From assembly GCA_015183035.1 (NCBI GenBank), contig JACZZP010000010.1, forward strand, positions 1,116,001-1,180,000: DNA of 64,000 bases. The letters are read 5' to 3'. Position 1 is the first letter of the stretch; each line of letters opens with the position of its first letter. This DNA comes from Meloidogyne chitwoodi (Eukaryota > Nematoda > Chromadorea > Rhabditida > Meloidogynidae). The position numbers and the translations under genes were made by a program. This document shows, one piece after another, positions 50,316 through 62,770 of this stretch. The notes beneath the pieces are model-generated. The model was not told the DNA's origin. It ran no database searches and saw only the letters and a program-made list of their open reading frames with translations.

Positions 50316-53131
50316 ATGCAACAATCACTGGATGACATCACTAGGGCTTTATTTGCAAATCTCAGAGGGGGCGTTAATGAAGTAAGAAAATGTGTAATTT
50401 TTTAAACAGCAAGCGGTAAAGTAAGAAAATATTTTACTTTGAACTAGAACGAGACTGGGTTTTACTAAATAGAATTCAATAAATAATTTTACTTCAGGAA
50501 AATGAATCGATGAAAGCTGCACATACATGTCCTTTATGCTTATCTCAGTTGGCTCCTTGGTTTTTGGGCTGTTTTGAAGAAGATGGACAACAATTTGAGC
50601 GTATTTTGTGGACCTGTCCCAAGCAAGAGACAAGGGTTTTCATACATTTAATTTTTAATGTAAATATTACTAAATTTATTTTATAGCAATGCTATTTTCC
50701 AATGAATATATTTCCTTTGGAAATTTTTTGGACTCGACGTTCACTTGAGCAAATGTCTAAAGGCATCATTCCTCTACCAAATCTTAGTTTATTACCAGAG
50801 CAATATCATTATCTTTATCCAAAATTACTTCCAATCAAGAGAAAATGCAATAAAAGGAAACCAGTGAAGGTTTATTTTTTAATATATAGCAAAAAATAGA
50901 ATTTAAAAGCGAAAATAAATATTATCTAATTAATTTTAACGATTTATTTTTTACTAAGGTCGTCGAACCATCTTCTCTATTATTAAGTGAAGAAGCCATT
51001 CCTAGCTCATCTACTTCTTCAATTAGCTATAACAGTGACACATCTGTTGGAGCATTGTAAGCTTTTTTATTTAATATTTTTACTAATTTAAAGTGTACTA
51101 TTTTGTTTCCCCATCCTCTATAGCCCACACTTTAATTTGCCTTTCGATTTGTTTTAGCAATTTTATTTAAAAAATTTGTTAATTAAGTAGAATTTAGTTA
51201 TTTTAAAATTTATATTAAAACCTAGGCTCAAAGATCTTCACAAGTCGCAGCAGAGATCAAGTACAAGTAGCAGCAGATGTTCCTCATTAGCTGTCAATAC
51301 TCCAATGAAGAAGTGTCGAAAACTTGTGGACTTGAACCCGAATACTTCAACAGCTCTGGTTTTTCACTTTTTTCCTCCTCACGTGTATCATCCTTTGCTG
51401 CTTGTTCAGAAAACGCACAAAATCTTGAGCGATGAGAACTTTGGCCTTGACACTGAATATGTTCAAAATAATACAGCTATCCAGCATCGAAGGTATATTG
51501 TTAACGTTCCGTTCACCTCAGAAGATGTCTCGCATGTGCAGGTCATAAATCAACAGTTGAGGTTTGTATTATATTTGGATATCAAAATTTGGTACTTGTT
51601 TTATTATCACCACATTCGTATACTCAAATATATGCTTCTCAAATAACAATTTTTTAAATGAAAAGGATGAATCATCCAAATATACTATTATAATTTTCTA
51701 ACTGATTTGATAAAGATTGGTCGATTGAAAGAAGTAAAGAAGAGTATATTTATGTATATAAATGAATTAGAGATATGAAATAAGTATTCAAATTTGTATT
51801 AATAATACATATTTATTTTCAAGAAGAGTTAATATTTAAAATTCATATAAGTTTAACAGCAATTTTTTTACATTTTCGTTTGAACTTAAATAATAATATA
51901 TATTTATTTTAGACAACGAACAAATGAAGTCAACGAATTAATTGAATCTGATAGAAATATTGAACAAGAAGAAAAAGAAAGGGAGACTCGATATATTTCT
52001 CTAATTAAAAATCCATCTCCAATTAAATTACCAACTCCAATAAAAACACCAATTAAAAAGAATGAAATTATTCAAAGATCAAAAGAAAGTAAAAAAAGAG
52101 GGCTTGGCGAGAGTTTGAATTACAGAGAATCCGAGCGAGCACGTTCATTATCAGCACGATTTGGAATTAAAACTAGAGTAATTGACTAAAATTTAATAAA
52201 AATTTAAAATAAAATTAATCTTTTAACTTTTACAGTCGCGCGGAACAAAAAAAGCAGTAAATAAACGTTTTGAACTTCTTGAAGGAATTATTCCACAGTG
52301 TAGCTCTTCTTTTTATTCACATCAACCTGTTGAGGGAGACTTTGCACTTCTAGATTCTCAATATCAGGAAATTAATTCAAAAGGTATACATTCCTCAATT
52401 AGCAGCAGCAGCATTGAGTGCGCTGAATCATTAGCCACTAAAGATTCGGAAAGAGCTCGAAGGAGAAAAGACGTTAGAAAATCTGCTAGTTTTATGCCCA
52501 CATCTTCTCTTGAAGAACAAAGACGGAAAGAGGAGGAACGTCTTGTAGCTATTCAGACAGAAGAGACTGTTCGCCGTAAAATGGAACTTTTATTGGCATC
52601 AGCACTTTCACGAAAAAATACCAAAGTAGATGCAACAACAAGTGCAACTACTTTTGTACAAAGTGTGTCGAAGAAACCAACAATAGAAAGGGTTAAAATA
52701 AATTTCTATATTACATTATTTTTAAATTTATTTTGTTGTTCAGAGTCATTTAATCGATAATCACATGGAGCTTTCTGGAATTCCACACGATTTTCAGCAG
52801 GATCATATGATTTCAACAAATGCAATGATATCATCATCTTACCATCATAACCAATCATCTGAATTAACACCAATAAATTATGAAAACGAAAGTCAAAATG
52901 TTGATAAATTTGATATTTATGACAGGTAGAACATTTTTTATTTAAAATATTAAATTAATTTATATTAAAAGGTGTGGAACAGTTATGGATATTGGAAATA
53001 ATGACGAATTTGATTTTGGTATTGGTCTTGAAAGTGAGTTCATTAATGAAGGAAACAATATTGGGGATGGAAATAATTTAATGCTTGTCAATGATGATAG
53101 TTCATTTTTGGAGGAATTGAGTAATAGATAA
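50316..53131 (+). CDS. Unrecognised protein with N-terminal CxxC/CP motif and C-terminal coiled coil
   Basis: The ATG at 50316 reads MQQSLDDITRALFANLRGGV. The next exons give HTCPLCLSQLAPWFLGCF then EEDGQQFERILWTCP, CYFPMNIFPLEIFW: four cysteines in CxxC...CP...C spacing that could bind zinc. A long hydrophilic Ser-rich part follows (SSSTSSISYNSDTSVG; SSTSSSRCSSLAVNTPMKKC; PSPIKLPTPIKTPIKK, with several SP/TP sites). A charged coiled coil follows (LEEQRRKEEERLVAIQTEET). The acidic end is DDSSFLEELSNR, stop 53129-53131. Total is near 700 residues over about 11 exons with short introns. SP/TP density and basic patches suggest a nuclear, cell-cycle-regulated protein (inference). I do not recognise the family. 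Confidence 0.75.
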
Positions 53132-53433
53132 AAGTTATTTTTAAAAATTTTTGTTTTGTCGCAAAAGACATTTTACACACGGGTTCAGTTAAATTTTACT
53201 TATATCTCACAAAGAAAGCAATTTTTCTTTTTAATATTTCCAAATCAGGGCTTAACATTTTGTTATATTCTCTCCTCTTTAATCATTTTTCTCTTATATT
53301 TTTATTCTATTTGTTTTTTACAAATGTGAAATATAAATTAGCTTTAAAATTTATGTAATTTGTTATTTTTATAAGATTATAAATAAATAGAATACACAAA
53401 ATAAATAGATTATTTTGTATTCTTTTGAATTTA
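53132..53433. other. Convergent 3' gap
   Basis: AT-rich 3' flank of two convergent genes. Nothing else seen. Confidence 0.5.
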
Positions 53434-53910
53434 TTAATCTTTTTTCAATTCAACGTGAATCAACGATGTTGCAAGTCCAGGACTTGGTTTCTCTAATGGG
53501 AATGTATACATTCCTTCGTCATCGACAGAAAAATTTTCAATTATTAAATTTCCAGTATTCCAGTCAAGGCTAGCCTCTCCGATTTTATTCTTCTAAATTT
53601 TAATTAGTAATTGTATAAATAATGTTAAATTAAATTAAAAAATTCATTAAGAACTTACTCCATCTGTTGTCCATTGCTGGTGCCCATCAGAACTTCCACA
53701 ATTTCCAGCCCATAAAAATTGTTCTTCTCCGTTTTTCTTTGTTTTTCGTTTAACCAAAAGCTTTCCAGCAACAGGAAATTCAAATTTTTCTCCTTCCTTC
53801 ACGTAGGCCCGTGCAACGGCTGCTTCAGTATTTTGGAGGATTAATTCAAAAAACGAGAAGAATAATAAAGGAAATAATATAGGAAAGAATAATTTATTAA
53901 TTTTCTCCAT
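53434..53910 (-). CDS. Small secreted Ig-like-domain protein
   Basis: The ATG at 53910 starts a signal peptide (KLFFPILFPLLFFSFFELIL). The mature part is one domain: VARAYVKEGEKFEFPVAGKL, WAGNCGSSDGHQQWTTDG, then after one short intron SLDWNTGNLIIENFSVDDEG and MYTFPL, ending LIHVELKKD with stop at 53434. The ENFSVDDEGMYTF stretch fits the D-x-G-x-Y motif of an Ig-fold F strand, and LATSLIHVEL fits the G strand. About 140 residues, with no TM segment. Similar one-domain secreted Ig-like proteins are common in nematodes. Role unknown. Confidence 0.65.
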
Positions 53911-54031
53911 TTTCTTCCTATTGATTAATTACTTAATTTTTTTAATTTAAATCAGGGAAATAAAGTAAGCAAATTTTTAATCTGATTTTGAGATGAATCA
54001 AAGGCTATACTGTTATATTGAGGATGGAAAT

Positions 54032-54444
54032 CAGTGATGTAAAAGTTCCAAAATTTCCACGGAACTAGTTCCAGTTCCGGAACTGCATTTTTAATTTTCA
54101 TAGTTCCAGTTCCAGTTCCGGAACTGCATTTTTAATTTTCATAGTTCCAGTTCCAGTTCCGGAACTATATTTTTAATTTTCATAGTTCCAGTTCCAGTTC
54201 CGGAACTTTTGTGGGGTAAAGAACTAGTTCCGGGCCAGTTCCAGTTCCGGAACTAGTTCCAGAACCAGTTCCAGTTCCAAAAATTTGGTAGTTCCATGGT
54301 TCCAGTTCCGAACCAGTTCCAGAAATTTGTAGTTCCATAGTTCCAGTTCCAAACCAGTTCCAGAAATTTGGTAGTTCCGTAGTTCCAGTTCCGGAACTGG
54401 AACTGCATAGTTCCGGAACTGGAACTGGAACTTTTGCATCACTG
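54032..54444. mobile_element. 413-bp hAT-like foldback with exact 8-bp TSD and internal tandem repeats
   Basis: Ends CAGTGATGTAAAAGTTCC and the inverted copy CAGTGATGCAAAAGTTCC. Identical direct repeats ATGGAAAT flank it at 54024-54031 and 54445-54452. CAGTG ends and an 8-bp TSD are hAT features. The interior is built almost entirely from GTTCC/GGAAC motifs, including three copies of a 41-bp unit at about 54078-54200 (TGCATTTTTAATTTTCATAG as the spacer), so the whole element can fold back. Confidence 0.9.
54078..54200. repeat. 41-bp tandem repeat, 3 copies
   Basis: Successive CGGAACT unit starts at 54078, 54119, 54160 and 54201 give an exact 41-base period. The copies differ by a few bases. 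It lies inside the hAT-like element. Confidence 0.9.
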
Positions 54445-54452
54445 ATGGAAAT

Positions 54453-55142
54453 TTATCTCATTAGGTTACCTTTAATTATAGAAATATCTTTTAAAATTTA
54501 GTACATTTGGATAAAAAAATAATTATTAAATAAATAATTTACTTTAAATAATTAAATAATGTAGAGGCAAAAAATGTTTCTAAAATTGTTATAAATTTTC
54601 TTAAATATTTTTGTAATAATCTAAGCCTCAACATTTAATGTTTTATATATGTACATAATGAGTAATTGTTGATTGAAAATGACGCCCATATTCCTTAATT
54701 ATTATGCTTTAGAAAGATTATTTTAAAAAAATAGTAAATTTTTGTTATTTACTTAAAATCGTTAGAGAGGACATGAAAACAGGTTTAAATAAATTGGTCG
54801 ATTGATGAAGCAATTTGATAGGAAATTTTTAAACTCTATACACAAGTATTAAAGTGAAAAGATGTTAGACCAACAAATGCCTTTAAGGACGTCCTCTTTA
54901 ATATATAAGTGTTAAAAGTTGTTTTCATAGTATTTCAAGTGACAAAACAGCTGCCGATTGAAAAATTGCCTAGGATTCTTTTTATATAAAAAACTCATTT
55001 ATATAATTTTAAATAATTATATAAAAATATCAGTGATTCATAAAATGTTAAGGAAATCACTGTCAAAAAATACATTATAAAATTTAAAAAAATATAGAGT
55101 AAAATAAATAAACAAATTAAACACTAAAACTTTAATTCCAGA
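54453..55142. other. Intergenic AT-rich DNA between two transposon-derived pieces
   Basis: No ORF or repeat structure that I can support. Confidence 0.5.
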
Positions 55143-55457
55143 CTAATCCGTTTTTGAATCTATTTGTATTACTTCTGATACAAGTAGCTTCGGCAGTAAT
55201 GGGGCACAAGTGTGCTGCTGTGTCACTATCACATTAACAATATTTTCACTATCTGCCTTATTTTTGCCAGTTTTAGCACGGCCCTTACATTTCAATTGAG
55301 TTCTATAATTCTTACACACCCAATAAAATGTTTCCTTATTTGTGTACGTAAAAATATATCTAAAACCTTCATGGATTAACATTTGTTTGTCTTGTTGTGT
55401 TCTGGTTTCATATTTTCCTAAAAATTTAAAATACATATAAAAAACATTAGAAAACAT
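55143..55457 (-). pseudogene. FLYWCH-type zinc-finger fragment, probably transposon-derived
   Basis: The open frame reads MLIHEGFRYIFTYTN, ETFYWVCKNYRTQLKCKGRA and VTQQHTCAP. The order aromatic-W-x-C, CKGRA, H-x-C is that of FLYWCH/WRKY-GCM1 zinc fingers, which in nematodes are often the DNA-binding module of Mutator-like transposases. An acceptor-like TTTTTAG precedes GKYETRTQQD, so it may be one exon of a gene. No transposase catalytic region follows before the gap. It lies about 230 bp from a 9-bp-TSD foldback. Confidence 0.6.
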
Positions 55458-55683
55458 TCATAATATTCAAGTTAAAATTATTTAAAAAATGAAAACAAAT
55501 TTTTGATCATAGGGTGGATTGTCTGTAGGGTGGATTGCCCTGATACGAATTCTTTGCACATTAGATTATTTTTTTTTCTTAAAAATAAGTAACCATAAAC
55601 AAATTATATAAAATTAGAAACGAACATTTTTATACCAAATAAAGGTAATTCTAATATAAAAAACATATGTCTATAAATATGAT

Positions 55684-56228
55684 GGTAAATAACCAGTTGA
55701 ATCCCTACCTGTCTGCAAAGAGAATTCGCTCTTTTCTTTTCTTCTCTTGCATTTTTGGCGTAAGGAGAAGTGCACGCTTATTTTTCCTCTACACTGTAAT
55801 ATGCCTTTTGGCACTTGGAAAGAAAAGGATAAAATAATTAAAATTAATTAATAATAAAGTGAAAAAATGTTTATTTTATAAATGATTAAAGATTAATAAT
55901 AAAAGAACATAAATTGCCTAAATATTTTCATTTTACTGGTTTTTATCCCTTAATTATAATTACATAAAAATCCACCTGATCTAAAAATATATTTGAAAAT
56001 GTTATCCCAAATTTATTATCTTTGATTATTAATCTTTGGTCACTTTTAAAATAAATATATTTTCGCTTTATTATTAATTAATTTTAATTATTTTACACCT
56101 TTATTGCCAAAAGGTATATTACAGTATAGAGGAAAAATAAGCGTGCACTTAACGCCAAAATGCAGGAGAAGAAAAGAAAAGAGCGAATTCTCTTTGCGGA
56201 CAGGTAGGGATCCAACTGGTTATTTACC
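55684..56228. mobile_element. 545-bp Mutator-like foldback element with exact 9-bp TSD
   Basis: Ends GGTAAATAACCAGTTGAATC and the inverted copy GGTAAATAACCAGTTGGATC. Arms of about 170-230 bp pair almost throughout (GAGAATTCGCTCTTTTCTTT; GTGCACGCTTATTTTTCCTC; TTAATTAATAATAAAG). Direct repeats AAATATGAT flank it at 55675-55683 and 56229-56237. A single-stranded copy would form one long hairpin. Confidence 0.9.
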
Positions 56229-56237
56229 AAATATGAT

Positions 56238-56953
56238 TTATAAAATAAAAACAAAATTTAACATAAAAATGCAAAATACTTAAATATTTATGAATGAATA
56301 GAAAAAACAGCAAATCCAACGAGAAACAATTTTAAAAATTATGCTTAATTATTATATGGAAATGCAGATAATCAAAAATTAAAAGAGAAAATAGGAGGCC
56401 AGAAATCCTTTAAAATCTTTAATATTTTATTTGGCCCAAATATGAGTATAAAATTTAAAATATTAAAAGGAAAGGAAGCAGCCAATTTTATGAGCAGATG
56501 ATATGTGTATTTTTAATATACTATTACTATAAAATATTTAACTAAAAAGTTTAGTAGGCATTAATAAATGATTGGCCAGATTTATAGCACTTTTTTTTAG
56601 TTTTTTTAAAAATATGTTTAAACTTAATTGAATAAAAATTATTATTTAGTTAGGCTCAAAAAGGTGCTATGATTAAAGACACTAGGTATATCGTAAAAGT
56701 TTATAAAATAAGATTATGCATTCAAATTTATTTTTAATTTAAAAGTATATTTTAAATTAAAAACAAATTATAAAATATTAATTGTAAACAATCTGATAAA
56801 AGAAACAGTTGTTTTTCAATAACCATTTTAATAAATTTTAAAAATAAAATTAAAATAAAAACTAAAAGTTTTGAAAAAAAGAGAAAGATATATCCCAGTT
56901 AGATCACAAAAAGATGCCATAAAATATAGCACATAATGTTGATTTTTTGTTTT
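56238..56953. other. 3' flank of GLG1, AT-rich
   Basis: No gene seen. Only low-complexity A/T sequence. Confidence 0.5.
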
Positions 56954-59900
56954 TTAACGATTCTTTAATTCTTGATGTGTTCTCTTTGTAAGTCGTCCAC
57001 AACAACATCCAATCAATAAAAGAATTAAAAGTCCTAATCCAAACCTGAAATTAAAAAATATATTTTTTTTAAGACCAACAAAGAAAAACATACCAAGTTA
57101 ATATAGAACTACGTTGTGGATGTTGAGCAATAGCACTAGCCAAATCGGACCAACTTTCAGGTAATTTCATTTGATATTCGCTATGTGCTATTTGCCAAAG
57201 TTTATTTCTTTCAGTCAGTTTTGCTCGACAGATTGATGTGATAGGTGATTGAGGGTTTCTAAGTGCATCCACTAGACACATAATAACTAAACAAACAAAT
57301 TTAAAATAAAAAATATTCAATTTAAATTTCTATACAAAGATAAAATTAATTTTATGCTTAAATATTTATTTTTTAAATTATGTATATTAAAAAAACTTAA
57401 ACAAACTTCGACTTTCACCAGGCTGAACGTTCGCACACAATCGTTGAGCATCAAGGCCACATGCTTCATGCAATCCTGGATCCAAATGAATATCAACAAG
57501 TGATTCTTGAGTACGACGTGCAAGCTAAAAATTTATTTTTTTGAACAAAATCACTAAATTTTAATTAAATTTGAATTTTTGTGAAAAAACTTACTTGTTC
57601 AGCACAAACCCTGTCCGTAATCATATTGTTATAAAAATCTGACTTTAAGCACTCCAAAACAGAATCAAAATTGCCACTACGGCCAATGATTGTATTTGTG
57701 CAATGTTTGCTGATTGTATATTTACAAGCCTTATAGAGTGTCGGATCAAGTTGAATATCAAATTCACTTTCAAGAATTATGCGAGATAACTAAAAAAAGT
57801 AATTATTCATTTCTAAAATTATGAAAATAAAATTAAAATACCTCTTCCTTGCAAGGTGCTGACAAAACTGTCATTTTGGTGAATTTTGCGAATTGTGTAC
57901 GCAAACAAGTTGCAATTAAAGGGCCAAGTTGTTGTTGAGAATATTGTGGATTATTGACCTTACTGTAGTCTTTCGGGCAACTATTAAAAGGAAAATTTAT
58001 TTAATCAAGAAAATCCAATAACTAAACTATTGCTTAGCCTCTTCATGACAAGAATCAAGTAATTCTGGATTAAGCCGATCATCTTTAGTTCTCTCTAACA
58101 TACGTGTTTGAACAACTCTTTGACAGTCCTTTTGAAGAAGGCGCACAATTTTCATATTCATTAAGCATTCAAGTACTTTTTCACCACGTTGATTTGGACA
58201 ATGTCGATTAATATCGAATTTACATGAACGCTAAATATAAAATTGTTAGAAAAATTATAGATAAATATTAAAAATACCTGTAACTCATCATCAAAAGTAT
58301 TATCGAGAGCTTCAATTTTCTCACGTGCAAAAATAAGTGCTTTGCAATCGGGAACTAAAAAAAACTCAATAAAATTATTTATAACATTAACCTAGTTGAT
58401 CAAAATTAATTCTAAGGCATTCAACAATATGTTCAAATCGAGTATTTGGCTCTTTCATACATTTGAAACGATTAATGTCAGCAGAACATTTTCCCATCAA
58501 AGAAGGATCAGCATCATTCATATGCTCTTTGTCGTCAAACTGAACACAAGTTTGTTAAAATGAGAAAATATTTAGAAGAATTTAGAAATATTTTTTAAGA
58601 GAATTTTATCAGTTAATAAAATAGGTATTTCTTTAATAGAGTTGGCTATATTTCGAAATTATACTTATCATTGAAATAAAAAAACAAAAGAGGATGTAGA
58701 AAGAAACAAAGGAAATATGAACAAAGGAGGAAAAGAATAGAACTCACATCGACCTGTTCTTGTTGCAGATAAGCTACCCGCAATTGTTTTTTGCAGTCTT
58801 TGCTCAGATCCTTGCTTACGCCAAGAATACGATGTTCAAAGACAATATTACTTAAACAACGAATGATAGCACCTCTAAAAAATAAAAAGAATTTTTCAGA
58901 TTGTAAATTATTTAAAAAATTAAGTACTTGTCTTGTCCAAATTTTGCACAATTTGCTCGAATATCATCACTACAGGCCTGGGTAAAACGATAGTTGAAAT
59001 GATAGTCTCGAAGAGAGATTAACTCGAAATGGTTGACATAAGTCCGACATTTCGGTCCCATTTCTTCAGCATCACGATGTTCAGAAAGGCAAGTTAAAAC
59101 GTCTCCATGGTCTATTTCTTGGTTAATATACTGAGAACAATAAGTATTGATTACTGGACGACATGCACGAGATAATAAGCGATTCAATTTTGTATCCTAT
59201 AAAATAAAATTTTAGAAAAGAATAAATTATTTCGATTTTCTGAAGATATGACCTTAGATTCCATTTTTGTGAATCTCTCAACTTCAGTGTAGCATTTTGG
59301 ATGACGTCTTTTAAACTCTTCTGTTTCAAAGTGTTCTTGAAGACAATGCATCTCCTAGGAAATTAAAATTATAAAAATTAATTTAATTAAAACCTCAGTT
59401 GGTTGGACATTTTGGGAGCAATACTCAGAAAGTGCTTGACGACAGTTCTCTTCAACATCTGGAAGCATATTGACACGTGATGCACGTTCAAAGAGTACAC
59501 GACGAACATTCTTTGCACATTCCACTTTCAACGGTTTTTCTTCATCATAACCAGCTCGGTAAAGACAAGCGAGAACCTTAAGTTTTGTTTTAAAGAAAAT
59601 TTTTTAAAAAAACCTGAGGTCCTGGATCAACAATAACTTTATTTGGTTGGCTATTCAACTGATTCGAACCTTTATGCCATTCAGAAACAGCAGAACATCG
59701 ATCAACTGCTTCTTGATGACAAGCCTCGTATAATTGTGGATCTAAAGACCAATCACGAGCCATAAAGTATTGAACCTTAAAATTTAATTAAAATATATAG
59801 ATTTGATCAAAAATTTAAAAAATAATTAGAAAATTACAACAAACCTCAATTAAACGTTGTTCACAATCATCGGTCATATCAGCCTCATCCAAATTCTTCA

Positions 59901-62093
59901 TTAAACAGGTAAGTGTATTAGCTTCCGAAACAGCATCTTGTTTACATTTTCCTTCAATTAACTCCTTGCAAGAGGCATATAAAACTTTGTCAACTTGATA
60001 ATTAGAGCCAATATCTGCTACTTTAACAAGTTCTTGGAGAGCATTTCTGCATTGTTGAGTAAGAGTTTTTTGTTCGTTTCTTTCTTGAGCATGAGCCATT
60101 AGACAATGAACAGTTTTTCCTAGAAAAACAAAATTTAAAAAAATACAAGTAAATTAAATAATTAGGTAAATTAAATAATATTACAAAAAAAAATCCCAAA
60201 ATACCTTCAGTCTCCAAATCTCCTTTAGGAGAACAATATTTATCAATTTCTGTAGCACAGTTCATAACAACTTCTGGTCCCATTCTGAATTCTTGAACCA
60301 TCATTTGACGATGTGAAAACATTTCACGTTTACATTCATCTGAAAAATCTAATAATTTTGGCCATTCTTTCTTTGGCGCATTTTCATCCTTAGCTGCTTG
60401 TTGTCTCTCATGTTCTTGTTGATTATTAAAATGAATTCCATTCTCAAGACACAGAACAACCCAACTCAAATGAAATTGAAGAGATTTTTCAAAACCAGGC
60501 TGTGGAATACATCTATAAGCTTGTAATTCTTTGTCACATTGTTTTAATAAAGGATGAGCAAGGCGGAAATCACGTCCTTTATTTAATTTTTGAATTTTTA
60601 GCAAATATATGATAAATTTTATATTTATAATATTTAAAGGGATGAGTTTTAGGCAAATAATTGTAAAAACTCAAATTAAATTTAAAAAATACCCATCATT
60701 CCAGCTCTTTCAGAAAGGATTCTCGCACACTATACAAATTTAAAAAATAATCAAACAAAAAAATTAAAACACAACCTCAGGTTGCATACGCTTATCATCT
60801 TTATGCTTCATTAAACATTGAAAAACTTTTCCTTCTCCGGCATTTATTTCACTACAAAATTCCTAAAAATATTATAAGGATTGAATATTTAATTTTTATG
60901 AAAATTTACTTCTCTATCATGTCGACAAGCAAAAAATAATGGTCCTGAAATAAATAGTTTATGTTAGAATATGTAAAAAATTAAAACAAACTATCCAAAT
61001 GGAAATCATCCGCCTGAAGTTCAGCTATTCGTCTTACTTCTTTACGGCATTCATCAGACATCCCACTAACAATTTGTTCTTTAGTTGGATCTTTTTGAAC
61101 ATTTACAATATTAGAAATAAGACACTCCAGTGTAGAACCTCAAATTAAGCAAAATTTTAAATGTAGTTTTTATACTTTAAAATTATCCTTGTTATCTTTA
61201 TAAAGTTAAAAACCTTGTGAATGTGGTACTCTAACATTTTGATGTAAACTTGGCCTTGTTAATTGTCCACAACCGAGTTGTTTAATAATAACTGCACAAT
61301 GTTCAACAAATGGTGCAATAAGAGCAAAATCAGAAAAAGCCACTTTCTCCACACGTAAAAGAAATTGAAAACAACGGGAACCTTGATCAATTTCATGAAC
61401 ATGTTCCATCATACAAGAAAGAGCATAACCAGGTCTTAGGTCTTGTGAACATAATTTTAAACGATTATTCTGATTCATATCAACAGAACAAAATTGTTGA
61501 AGAGCACCAATAAAACGTTTATCCTGATTAAAATTAAAAAAAAATTAAAATAGAAAATTATTGTAACTTATTTTTTAATAAAAATAATTTATAAATTATT
61601 ATTTAGAAAATTAATTTAAAAAACCTGTGTCAATTCCACTTTGTATTCCCAAACTGCTTGAGCACATTGTAGTTGTAAAGCTTCAGTTTCGCTATATCCA
61701 GCATCTTGTAAACATTCTAACGCATCCATATCACTTAATACTTCACCAGGACCAAGTTGTGCAATATTCTTCTTGCAATATTTGTCAATATCTATCCTAC
61801 ATTCAGGTTTTTGTGCAAGCCTTTGCGAGTCTGAATGAGGTTTATTGGCATCATTATTTGTGTTCCCACTAGCTTTAAAAAATAATTTTTTTATAAAATA
61901 TTTATAGAAATTAAAAACCAAGATCAGGCGCTAGTTGCTGCTGCTGATCAGCTAAAAATAATAATTTTAAGATTTTATTTTATCAAAATTAAAAAATATA
62001 TTCAAAAACATCAAAAAACTTACAGCTGATTCCAGAGAATAATATACACAACAGAAAGAAAACAATTTTGACGTATAAAAAATCAAAATTCAT
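56954..62093 (-). CDS. GLG1: Golgi apparatus protein 1 (GLG1/ESL-1/cysteine-rich FGF receptor homologue)
   Basis: Type I Golgi membrane sialoglycoprotein. The ATG at 62093 reads MNFDFLYVKIVFFLLCILFS, a signal peptide. A Gln-rich spacer is followed by more than a dozen Cys-rich GLG1 repeats, each of the form C..DI.+.C...G.+..CL....  Examples are CRIDIDKYCKKNIAQLGPGE, FCSEINAGEGKVFQCLM, CRPVINTYCSQYI, CSDDIRANCAKFG, CKFDINRHCPNQRGEKVLEC and CKYTISKHCTNTIIG. The C-terminus has one TM segment, FGLGLLILLLIGCCCG, and a short basic cytosolic tail RLTKRTHQELKNR, stop 56956-56954. Length near 1,100 residues with about 17 short introns agrees with the animal family. The order signal, repeats, TM and short tail identifies GLG1. 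The CCC in the TM end may be palmitoylated (inference). Confidence 0.92.
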
Positions 62094-62770
62094 TTTAAAA
62101 CTTTTCTTAAGAAATATCAAAAAGAATATAAACAAATTTAGTTAATAATTGGCCAAAAATAAACAAAGATGATGCGAAAAATGCAAAGTAAGCGCAACAC
62201 AACGAGTGGCCAACTCAGCAAGAATTTCGTTTCAAAAAATTAACTAAAATTAAAATTAAAGAAAAACACAGTATTTTATTTATTTGAATAAAATAAGAAT
62301 AACTAATTATTTTTTTAGATTAATTACAAATGTTCTCCTGATCTGGTTTCGGTCATGACCAAACGTGGGCTGTCAGGTCAGGTCATTTTGATGACCGAAA
62401 AAAGGTCGGTCAACGTTAAGTACATAAAAATTAATAATAAATTATAATATTTAAGTAAATAAATATTTTTTAATTAAGAAGAAAATTGTTAAATTCTTCA
62501 TTATATTTATTTTTATATTTTATAAGATCAGCGATCATTTATTATTTACAAGAACTTTTTTTAAAAAATTAAAATAGAAAAAAAACAAAAATCTTTTTTT
62601 AATACCTAATTATTAATAAATATTTTTTAAAGAAGATTAGTTTTTTTAGATTATTTATTAAAAAATAAAATTTAACAATTTTAGTTTAATCTGGGACTAT
62701 TTATTTAATATTTAATATTATTTATTTTCATTTTTTTTTGAATTATTTTAACAAAAAATAATTAAATAAA
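62094..62770. other. Divergent intergenic region between GLG1 and the small secreted gene
   Basis: It should hold the GLG1 promoter. A GC-richer block at 62340-62420 (GGTTTCGGTCATGACC; GTCAGGTCAGGTCATTTTG; ATGACCGAAAAAAGGTCGG) has self-complementary GGTCAT/ATGACC parts and resembles the repeat scars at 9358 and 28000. Confidence 0.55.

Noticed and set aside
54224..54442. 72-codon ORF rich in repeated ELEL/ELVPEL
   Set aside because: It is a translation of the GTTCC/GGAAC satellite in the hAT-like element, not a gene.
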